Shown here: in pieces, positions 56,861 to 64,000 of the stretch
Layout of the letters: every line of letters starts with the position of its first letter
Numbering within the stretch: the first letter of the stretch is position 1
Origin: Roseibium litorale
GTDB lineage: Bacteria > Pseudomonadota > Alphaproteobacteria > Rhizobiales > Stappiaceae
Length of the DNA stretch: 64,000 nucleotides
Assembly: GCF_014842915.1 (NCBI RefSeq)
Contig: NZ_JACYXI010000009.1
Span: 124,001-188,000, forward strand
Direction of reading: 5' to 3'
The notes under the pieces: generated by a model
Told to the model about the DNA's origin: nothing
The model's database searches: none
The model's input: the letters and a program-made list of their open reading frames with translations, nothing else
Translations under genes and position numbers: made by a program

Positions 56861-58036
56861 CTAGCCACCATTCTTTCCGTTGCTATTTCCGTTGCCATTA
56901 CCGTTCCCATTTCCGCCTGCATTGCCGTTCCCGTTGCCACCGGCGTTGCCATTGCCGTTGCCACCGGCGTTGCCGTTACCGTTGCCGCCAGCGTTGCCGT
57001 TGCCATTCCCTCCGCCGTTGCCACCGGCATTGCCGTTACCGTTGCCACCGGCATTGCCGTTCCAATTGCCGTTGCCGTTGCCGCTTCCGTTACCATTGCC
57101 GTTGCCACCGGCATTGCCATTCCCATTGCCGCCAGCGTTGCTATCGGAGTTCCCCTTGTCGTCCCCTCTTCCATCGCGGCTGGCGGATCGTCCAGTTGAA
57201 TTCGAAGACCTTGAGAAAGACGGCTCAGAGGAAGTGGCAGCCGTTGACTTATTGGCTTCCGCTGGTGCCGCAGGGATATTGGCAACGGCAGGCGTCTGAA
57301 AGACAGGAGCCTTTCTGGGACCCGGACGCACAACAGGTTTGACCGCGCCGTTGACCTGAAGACCAACGGCTTGAGCCGGAGCGGTCGCTGCGCTTTGCCC
57401 GGCCGCAAGATCCGTCTGCTGCCCGGATGCAAAATCACGCACGCCGACAACACCCCGTTCGACGGCTATATCCGCGCGGGTTTTTCCGACCTTTACGGTG
57501 AACTTCGTTCCCTTGACCACCGCAGCCAGGAAAGGTGTCTCCACGGAAAAATGCGGGCGCGCCCTTTTCGCGACATCGACGGTTACCGTTCCCGACGTCT
57601 GCAAAACGGTCGTGAACTCCTGATTGCTGCGGTATTTGGAGATCACGAATGTCGTATTGGGACCGACAAGTATGCTCTCTTGCCCGCGCTCGACCATCGC
57701 CCGGCCATTACGGGTCGCAAGGGTCAGTCCAGGGTCAAGCTCCATTCCTGCACGGGCACGATAGGGCTCGATACCCGGAGCCACGAGATAGACGGTCCCT
57801 GACACGCGCTTCAAGGACCAGCCGGATGCCCGACCAGGAGTTGCGCCGGCTGTGACCGCAAATAGAAGAAGTGAAAGAGCACCCAGACAGGAGACCAGCG
57901 AAGCCCCTTTTCCTGATCTGCGGAAGACCTGCCGCCCGCTCTCACGCGATCGTGATCCGTGAACATCGATCCAGAAGACCGGTATTATTCTCGAGCGTGC
58001 CAGACCACTCAGAGCTCTCAGCGTAAGATAGGACAC
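56861..58036 (-). CDS. FecR-domain protein with Gly/Asn repeat tail
   Basis: A 391-residue exported protein. A long basic N-terminus leads to a hydrophobic segment (SCLGALSLLLFAVTAGATPG, residues about 49-68). A FecR domain follows (about 95-205; AGMELDPGLTLATRNGRAMVERGQ, FSVETPFLAAVVKGTKFTVKV, VGVRDFASGQQTDLAAGQSA), then a Pro/Ala linker and a tail of about 100 residues built from Gly and Asn in near-periodic units (NAGGNGNG). The GTG start at 58036 has GGAG six bases upstream. FecR domains often stand beside CHASE2 proteins, as here, suggesting a shared envelope-sensing unit. The tail may be extracellular or peptidoglycan-facing; this is inference. Confidence 0.82.
   Translation of the reverse strand: MSYLTLRALSGLARSRIIPVFWIDVHGSRSRESGRQVFRRSGKGASLVSCLGALSLLLFAVTAGATPGRASGWSLKRVSGTVYLVAPGIEPYRARAGMELDPGLTLATRNGRAMVERGQESILVGPNTTFVISKYRSNQEFTTVLQTSGTVTVDVAKRARPHFSVETPFLAAVVKGTKFTVKVGKTRADIAVERGVVGVRDFASGQQTDLAAGQSAATAPAQAVGLQVNGAVKPVVRPGPRKAPVFQTPAVANIPAAPAEANKSTAATSSEPSFSRSSNSTGRSASRDGRGDDKGNSDSNAGGNGNGNAGGNGNGNGSGNGNGNWNGNAGGNGNGNAGGNGGGNGNGNAGGNGNGNAGGNGNGNAGGNGNGNAGGNGNGNGNGNSNGKNGG
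56880..57150 (-). repeat. Imperfect tandem repeat coding Gly/Asn-rich tail
   Basis: About 270 bases of degenerate 18-24-base units (plus strand GCCATTGCCGTTGCCACCG and close variants) encode the NAGGNGNG-type tail of the FecR protein. The purity of the units suggests length variation by slippage or recombination. All spacing stays in frame. Confidence 0.8.
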
Positions 58037-58384
58037 GGCAACTCCAATACATGATCGTTTCCCGGCTCAACATTACTCTGCAAGATTTAACTACTAGTGA
58101 AGTCTAGAAAGCCTCTCGCGCAAGACATCAGCGAATTGGCTTGCCCCTAAAATTTCCTGATAAAAATCCTGTTATTTTTATTTAATCTCAGCTCCAGCTC
58201 TCCTTTACCGGCAGCGCTCAGAGGCCGTTAGCACGCCTTTTTGTGGACAAATTTTCCGATATACCGGCCACTGTTCACTTAATGTGAACAGAACGTCAAA
58301 TTGCATCCTGTACGGATTTTACTATTTCTGCAGCGATGGCGCTGATCCCCAGCGCAGGAACACACTGTTTCACGAGGACCACAC
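58037..58384. other. AT-rich divergent intergenic region between fecR-type gene and yceI operon
   Basis: No gene is seen in 348 bases. It holds the GTG-proximal GGAG of the FecR gene at its left end, a 21-base operator-like palindrome (listed next) and the promoter of the yceI operon. Confidence 0.55.
58271..58291. promoter_or_regulatory. Palindromic operator candidate upstream of yceI
   Basis: CTGTTCAC-TTAAT-GTGAACAG is a perfect eight-base inverted repeat around a five-base centre, 94 bases before the yceI ATG. The form suits a dimeric repressor or activator of the ArsR/MarR/TetR kind; the protein is unknown. A TTGCAT hexamer lies just downstream and could be a -35 element. Confidence 0.5.
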
Positions 58385-58963
58385 ATGATCCGCATTGCCT
58401 CTTCCGCCCTGGCTCTGGCTCTTCTCACCGGCGCCGCCATGGCCGATCCGGTTGCTTATGACTTCGACAAGTCCCATGCCATTCTTGCGTTCTCCTATAA
58501 TCATCTGGGCTACTCCACGACCGAAGGCGTGTTCCGTGACTGGAATGGTGAGCTGAACATCGACCAGGACAATCCGGCGAACTCCTCCGTTTCCTTCACC
58601 ATCGACATCAAGTCCATGGACACCTTCTGGGCCGAGCGCAACAAGCACTTCCTGAGCGCTGATTTCTTCGATGCCGAAAAGTTCCCGGAAGCTGCCTTTA
58701 AGAGCACCAGCGTCGAAAAGACCGGTGACAACACTCTGAAAGTCACCGGCGACCTGACCATCAAGGACATCACCAAGCCGGTGACACTCGATGTGACGGT
58801 AAACCAGCTGGGCGAACACCCGATGGCCAAGGTTCCGGCTGCCGGCTTTGATGTTACCGGCGTCATCAAGCGCTCCGACTACGGTATGGACATGTATGTG
58901 CCTTACGTCGGCGATGAAGTGACCGTTCACTTCAACGGCGAAACCACCCAGGCTGCGAAGTAA
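58385..58963 (+). CDS. yceI: YceI-family periplasmic lipocalin-like protein (copy 1)
   Basis: A 192-residue exported protein. Signal peptide MIRIASSALALALLTGAAMA is cleaved before DPVAYDF. The mature part shows the YceI pattern: DKSHAILAFSYNHLGYSTTEGVFRDWNGEL, SVSFTIDIKSMDTFWAERNKHFLSADFFDAEKFPEAAFKS, GDLTIKDITKPVTLDV, and GVIKRSDYGMDMYVPYVGDEV. YceI proteins form a lipocalin-like barrel that binds polyisoprenoids or quinone-like lipids. It heads a yceI-cytochrome b561-yceI cluster. Confidence 0.92.
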   Translation: MIRIASSALALALLTGAAMADPVAYDFDKSHAILAFSYNHLGYSTTEGVFRDWNGELNIDQDNPANSSVSFTIDIKSMDTFWAERNKHFLSADFFDAEKFPEAAFKSTSVEKTGDNTLKVTGDLTIKDITKPVTLDVTVNQLGEHPMAKVPAAGFDVTGVIKRSDYGMDMYVPYVGDEVTVHFNGETTQAAK

Positions 58964-58970
58964 CAAGACT

Positions 58971-59010
58971 CAGCCGGCCAGCTTTCTCCTCCCGGAAAGC
59001 TGGCCGGCTG
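58971..59010 (+). terminator. Strong hairpin after first yceI
   Basis: A perfect sixteen-base-pair stem (58971-58986 with 58995-59010) around an eight-base loop starts seven bases after the stop. No U-tract follows, so it may act as an attenuator or RNA-stabilising structure rather than a full terminator. Confidence 0.6.
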
Positions 59011-59064
59011 ATCAGATTGCCCCACCCCAGCCCTTTCCGCTGGGCGTTTCGAAAGTGACGCACA

Positions 59065-59649
59065 ATGATCCGGAACACGGCCACCGGCTACGGCCTGATT
59101 GCCATCGCCTTTCACTGGACCATGGCCCTTTTGATCGCCGGCATGCTGGCGCTGGGGCTGTACATGACCTCTCTGCCGCCGACCGCTGCTGACACCTTCT
59201 GGTACTATCAGCTGCACAAGTCCTTTGGCTTTGTCGTGCTGGCGCTTGCAGTTCTTCGTCTTGTCTGGCGCGTGGTCAATCCCGCTCCCAAACTGCCATC
59301 GGGCATGTCCGCCTTCGAGAAGTTTCTGGCGCATGCCGGGCATACCGGGCTCTACGGCCTGATGCTCGCCCTGCCGCTGACCGGCTGGATCATGGTGTCG
59401 GCTTCACCCTGGAACATTCCGACAGTGCTGTTCAACACGCTTCCCGTTCCGCATCTGCCGGTTCCGGCCTTCCTGGGAGACAAGCCCGCGGCCGAAGCCC
59501 TGATGAAAGAGCTTCATGAAAATGGCGCGTGGCTGCTGATTGCCTTGCTCGTGGCGCATATTGCCGCGGCGCTCAAGCACCATTTCCTGTCCAGGGACAC
59601 CACCCTGCAGCGCATGATTTCGACCCGTCCCGCCCGCGCAAACGGCTGA
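59065..59649 (+). CDS. Cytochrome b561-type diheme membrane protein
   Basis: A 194-residue protein with four membrane helices and the conserved haem histidines: His in AIAFHWTMALLIAG, His in YQLHKSFGFVVLALAVLRLVWR, and His in ALLVAHIAAALKHHFL. It belongs to the bacterial cytochrome b561 (YodB/CybB) family, which moves electrons between quinol and acceptors such as superoxide. Its placement between two yceI genes matches a common arrangement and suggests that YceI carries a lipid or quinone partner; the partner role is inference. Confidence 0.92.
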   Translation: MIRNTATGYGLIAIAFHWTMALLIAGMLALGLYMTSLPPTAADTFWYYQLHKSFGFVVLALAVLRLVWRVVNPAPKLPSGMSAFEKFLAHAGHTGLYGLMLALPLTGWIMVSASPWNIPTVLFNTLPVPHLPVPAFLGDKPAAEALMKELHENGAWLLIALLVAHIAAALKHHFLSRDTTLQRMISTRPARANG

Positions 59650-59726
59650 GACACGACGGCCCGGATGTTTCCTTCCAAGCATCCGGCCAAACACCGTTAA
59701 AAGACCTGCCTTACGAGGTTACCCGC

Positions 59727-60305
59727 ATGCCTACCCCGCTGATCACCCGCATTTCCCGCACCCTTTCCGCTCTGGCCGTGACCAGCGCGATTGCCTTTGC
59801 CGGCGCACCTGCCATGGCCGCCAGCTGGACCGTCGATCCCGCAAAGAGCACTGTTGGCTTCTCTGTTGCCCAGGGCAACGAGACCATCACGGGCACCTTC
59901 AAGGACTGGACAGCGGATATCGATTTCGATCCGCAGAACCCGGAAGCAGCGACCATCAAGGCCACGATCAAGACTGGCTCGGCCGGGACCGGCAACGGCC
60001 AGTTTGACGCCATGCTGCCGTCCGCAGACTGGTTCAATGCCGAAGCCATGCCGGACGCCACGTTCGAATCCTCCAAGGTCACAGCTCTGGGCGGCGACAC
60101 CTACCGGGCAGACGGCACCTTGACCATCAAGGGCATCAGCCAGCCCGCCACGCTCGACTTCAAGCTGGAGATCGACGGCACCACCGCCCACGCCACCGGC
60201 ACGGCCTCGGTCAACCGCCTGGCCCATGAAGTCGGCACCGTTGTCGGCAAGTCCCAGATCGCCGACACGGTCGCCGTGACCATAGACCTGACGGCAACGG
60301 AGTAA
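59727..60305 (+). CDS. YceI-family periplasmic protein (copy 2)
   Basis: A 192-residue YceI paralogue. Signal peptide from ATG at 59727 (LSALAVTSAIAFAGAPAMAA) is followed by SWTVDPAKSTVGFSVAQGNETITGTFKDWTADIDFDP, FDAMLPSADWFNAEAMPDATFES, GTLTIKGISQPATLDF and ASVNRLAHEVGT. It is only distantly similar to copy 1 and belongs to the shorter cytochrome-associated subgroup. The frame is open upstream into the b561 gene, but only this start gives an export signal. GAGG lies upstream. It probably shares a transcript with the b561 gene. Confidence 0.9.
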   Translation: MPTPLITRISRTLSALAVTSAIAFAGAPAMAASWTVDPAKSTVGFSVAQGNETITGTFKDWTADIDFDPQNPEAATIKATIKTGSAGTGNGQFDAMLPSADWFNAEAMPDATFESSKVTALGGDTYRADGTLTIKGISQPATLDFKLEIDGTTAHATGTASVNRLAHEVGTVVGKSQIADTVAVTIDLTATE

Positions 60306-60338
60306 GGTTTGAGGGCCCGGAAAGGGCCATTTCAAACC
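60306..60338 (+). terminator. Hairpin after second yceI
   Basis: Two nested arms, GGTTTGA (60306-60312) with TCAAACC (60332-60338) and GGCCC (60314-60318) with GGGCC (60324-60328), form an interrupted stem directly after the stop codon. It is likely a terminator of the yceI-b561-yceI operon. Confidence 0.55.
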
Positions 60339-60492
60339 ATCCGTTCCCTTCGACGAAATGAGGCAGCCGGAACGCTTGGCGTGACCGGCTGTTTTCGCGT
60401 AAAGAATGCGGCCATAACCTGATGGCGCGCTGCCTCCCGCAGACCCGCCCCAATCGCCAGAGCCCTTAAAGCCCACCGGAGAGAGCCAGCTC

Positions 60493-62130
<1,638 letters not shown>

Positions 62131-62168
62131 GTTGTCCGCTCTGAGACAGGCTTTTGAAACTGAAGAAC

Positions 62169-62199
62169 CCGCTGGCTGAGAGGCTGGCGGTTTTTTTTT
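62169..62199 (+). terminator. Rho-independent terminator of fumarase gene
   Basis: CCGCTGGC (62169-62176) pairs with GCTGGCGG (62183-62190, with G-U pairs) and is followed by nine T residues (62191-62199), 38 bases past the stop. Confidence 0.85.
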
Positions 62200-62523
62200 G
62201 AAACCGACCTCATCACCTCTGCATGAGCTGACAGGATACGGCATGAACCCCATGGTCAAGCCATGGGGTGACGAATACGGAGGGGTGGAAGCGAGGTGAG
62301 AGGCCGCGTGAGCGGAGAGGCATTGAGGCTACTCGAAAAAGGCGCCTCAGAACCTAAAGACAGTTTGATCCTTCACCTCTCCTCCGTCATGCCATGGCTC
62401 GACCATGGCATCCATTCCGTGACCTATCGTCCGGGTTCAGCCTCCGTCAGACACAGGGAAACGGCATAGGTCTCCGGCTCAAGTCCGAGGACGTCGGAGA
62501 TGTATTGATGCCCCTACAGCCCG

Positions 62524-62817
62524 TCACCCATTCAAGAAACGCCCCAGATCAAACCACTCCGGATTGCTCTCCTCGATCAGGTCAATCTTCCAGGAGCGCT
62601 TCCAGGTCTTGATGGCTTTCTCCCGCGCAATGGCACGGTCTGCCGTGCAGTGCTCCTCGTACCAGACGAGCCGTTTGACCTGATATCTGGCGCTAAACCT
62701 CGGCGAACTCTCGCTCTGGTGCTCATATAACCTTCGAAGCAGATCGTTGGTGACGCCCGTATAGAGCGTTCCGTTTTTATGCGAGCTGAGAATATAGACC
62801 CAGAACAGCCTCTGCAT
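62524..62817 (-). CDS. Small GIY-YIG nuclease-superfamily protein (copy 1)
   Basis: A 97-residue single-domain GIY-YIG protein of the UvrC-N-like small family (YhbQ/excinuclease-ABC-subunit-C-domain type). Core motif WVYILSSHKNGTLYTGVTNDL replaces GIY...YIG with VYI...YTG. The conserved Arg in RRLYEHQSE and Lys/Trp-rich end (AIKTWKRSWK) follow. Such proteins are very common in alphaproteobacteria, often in repeats; function is unknown. No strong Shine-Dalgarno precedes the ATG. Confidence 0.85.
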   Translation of the reverse strand: MQRLFWVYILSSHKNGTLYTGVTNDLLRRLYEHQSESSPRFSARYQVKRLVWYEEHCTADRAIAREKAIKTWKRSWKIDLIEESNPEWFDLGRFLNG

Positions 62818-63060
62818 GGGCCGATAGGATACGGCGTGGACCCCATGGTCAAGCCATGGGGTGACGGATGCGGAGGGGGGAAGCGAGGCGAGAGACTGCG
62901 AGGGCGGAGAGGCATTGAGGCTACTCGAAAAAGGCGCCTCAGATCCTAAAGACAGTTTGATCCTTCACCTCTCCTCCGTCATGCCATGGCTTGACCATGG
63001 CATCCATTCCGTGACCTCGCCAATCGGTATGGCATTCACGTGAGACGAGTCGCTCCCATA

Positions 63061-63354
63061 TCACCCATTTAAGAACCGCCCGAGATCGAACCACTGCGGA
63101 TTGCTCTCCTCGATTAGCTCAATTTTCCAGGAGCGCTTCCAGGTCTTGATGGCTTTCTCCCGCGCGATGGCACGGTATGCCGTGCCGTGCTCCTCGTACC
63201 AGACGAGACGCTTGACCTGATATCTTTCGGTAAACCCGGGCACACGCTCGCTCTGGTGCTCGTATAACCTTCGAAGCAGATCGTTGGTGACGCCCGTGTA
63301 GAGCGTTCCGTTTTTATGCGAGCTGAGAATATAGACCCAAAACTGCCTCTGCAT
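63061..63354 (-). CDS. Small GIY-YIG nuclease-superfamily protein (copy 2)
   Basis: A 97-residue near-duplicate of the preceding protein, differing at roughly a dozen positions that cluster in the middle (SERVPGFTERYQ instead of SESSPRFSARYQ). All core GIY-YIG residues are kept in both, so neither copy looks decayed. It sits in the second repeat unit with identical flanking palindromes, which shows that gene and palindromes were duplicated as one block. Confidence 0.85.
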   Translation of the reverse strand: MQRQFWVYILSSHKNGTLYTGVTNDLLRRLYEHQSERVPGFTERYQVKRLVWYEEHGTAYRAIAREKAIKTWKRSWKIELIEESNPQWFDLGRFLNG

Positions 63355-63470
63355 GGGCCGATAGGATACGGCGTGGACCCCATGGTCAAGCCATGGGGTG
63401 ACGAATACGGAGAGGTGGAAGCGAGGCGAGAGGTTGCGAGGGCGGAAGAGGGTGACCTCTTGCTCTCCCG

Positions 63471-64000
63471 TCAGTACTCCAGCACTTCCACCGCAAGCAC
63501 CGTGGGCAGGTGGCGGGCGATTTCGGACCAGGTGCCGCCCTCGTCCAGGCTAGCGAAGACCGAGCCGGAGTTGGTGCCAAAATAAACACCTGCCGGGTCC
63601 CGGCTGTCCCCAGCCATGGCCTGACGCAACACGGTGAAGAAACAGCCCTTCTGCGGCAAGCCATCGCGCAGGGCCTGCCAGCTTTTGCCACCGTCGCGGG
63701 AGCGCCAGACGGCAGCTGCAGCATCCGGCGGGAAGCGGCCAATGCTGTCGCCGTTGAGCGGTAGGGTCCAAAGCGTCTCGGGATCGCGCGGATGCACCCG
63801 GATGGGAAAGCCGAAATAGGACGGCAGGCCTTCGGTAATGTCCTCCCAGCTGCGCCCGCCATCGCCGGAGCGCCAGACGCCGTGGTGGTTCTGCTGGTAG
63901 AGAAGATCCCCCTTGCCCGGTGCCCGCATCATGTTGTGAATGCAGTGGCCCAGCTCCCCGTCGCGCGGGGCTGCCGGATGGCCATGGCCGGAACAGGCGG
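63471..64000 (-). CDS. BNR/WD40-like beta-propeller protein, C-terminal part (cut by window edge)
   Basis: The frame is open to the window end; 176 residues are visible. Repeated Asp-box/BNR units are clear: GVWRSGDGGRSWEDITEGL, AVWRSRDGGKSWQALRDGL and VFASLDEGGTWSEIARHLP, each with SxDGGxxW. The part before these reads GELGHCIHNM, which I recall from a family of proteobacterial sialidase-fold proteins of unknown function. IRVHPRDPETLW fits the same group. Enzyme activity is not shown; a secreted or cytoplasmic place cannot be judged without the N-terminus. Confidence 0.8.
   Translation of the reverse strand, partial: ACSGHGHPAAPRDGELGHCIHNMMRAPGKGDLLYQQNHHGVWRSGDGGRSWEDITEGLPSYFGFPIRVHPRDPETLWTLPLNGDSIGRFPPDAAAAVWRSRDGGKSWQALRDGLPQKGCFFTVLRQAMAGDSRDPAGVYFGTNSGSVFASLDEGGTWSEIARHLPTVLAVEVLEY

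Larger units (their letters stand above)
62231..63450. repeat. Tandemly duplicated repeat unit with palindromes and GIY-YIG genes
   Basis: A unit of about 540-590 bases occurs twice, plus a third partial copy. Each begins with the palindrome CCCCATGG-TCAAG-CCATGGGG (62248-62268, 62841-62861, 63378-63398). A conserved stretch of about 110 bases follows, with a second palindrome ATGCCATGG-N5-CCATGGCAT (62389-62411, 62981-63003) in the first two, then a minus-strand GIY-YIG gene. Sequence between copies is nearly identical in long blocks (for example around 62320-62411 and 62915-63003). This looks like an intergenic repeat family amplified by tandem duplication. Confidence 0.85.

Noticed and set aside
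56880-57150. CRISPR-like array
   Set aside because: Units are contiguous without unique spacers and are in frame within a protein tail, so it is a coding tandem repeat.
56806-57199. 165-codon plus-strand frame rich in Val, Ala, Ile
   Set aside because: It is the reverse reading of the Gly/Asn repeat and the start of the EAL gene region; its periodic hydrophobic pattern comes only from the repeat.
62861-63043. 60-codon plus-strand frame containing MPWLDHGIHSVT
   Set aside because: It is the translation of the repeated palindromic segment, a known type of spurious peptide in alphaproteobacterial intergenic repeats.

Overview
The window looks like chromosomal DNA of an alphaproteobacterium, most plausibly of the Hyphomicrobiales/Rhizobiales or a related marine lineage. 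This placement is inference. It rests on the GC-rich coding sequence, a DUF2865 protein, a class II DAHP synthase, the order gph / rpiA-DUF2059-gor, and a capsule locus resembling the rhizobial rkp (K-antigen) genes. No phage, plasmid, transposase or CRISPR array is visible.

Layout. Bases 1-18.8 kb are mostly housekeeping: a cut-off metallo-beta-lactamase-fold protein, a MarR regulator, a DUF2865 protein, gltX, an MFS carrier, nadE, a stand-alone receiver protein, class II DAHP synthase, a VIT-type metal transporter, a gamma-glutamylcyclotransferase-like protein, two tandem membrane diguanylate cyclases, then gor, a DUF2059 protein, rpiA and gph. A tRNA-Val(CAC) gene at 18.9 kb marks a sharp change in composition. 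From 19.2 to 26.1 kb lies a more AT-rich surface-glycan cluster: a TylF-like methyltransferase, a TPR-glycosyltransferase, and a leftward set (neuB-like synthase, KdsC-like HAD phosphatase, B12-type radical SAM enzyme, CMP-sugar synthetase) that fits synthesis and activation of a nine-carbon sialic-acid-type sugar. Then come fpr, a TauE-type permease and a YcaQ-type DNA glycosylase.

The centrepiece is 29.4-43.6 kb. A 2531-residue highly reducing type I polyketide/fatty acid synthase without thioesterase overlaps by ATGA with an alpha-oxoamine synthase. Convergent to these runs a four-gene operon: Wza-like lipoprotein, two KpsS-like capsule glycosyltransferases and a short-chain reductase. The set PKS + oxoamine synthase + ketoreductase is the enzyme logic that makes sphingoid-type amino alcohols, and here it sits beside capsule export and Kdo-transferase-like genes. 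I propose that it makes an unusual lipid for the capsule, possibly the anchor. An AGE-family epimerase next door may supply a sugar precursor.

From 45 kb onward: folD, the outer-membrane assembly pair tamA-tamB, a malate/lactate dehydrogenase-family gene, a FecR-domain protein with a Gly/Asn repeat tail followed by a CHASE2-PAS-GGDEF-EAL protein, a yceI-cytochrome b561-yceI operon, class I fumarase, a tandemly duplicated repeat unit carrying small GIY-YIG proteins, and a cut-off BNR/WD40-like protein.
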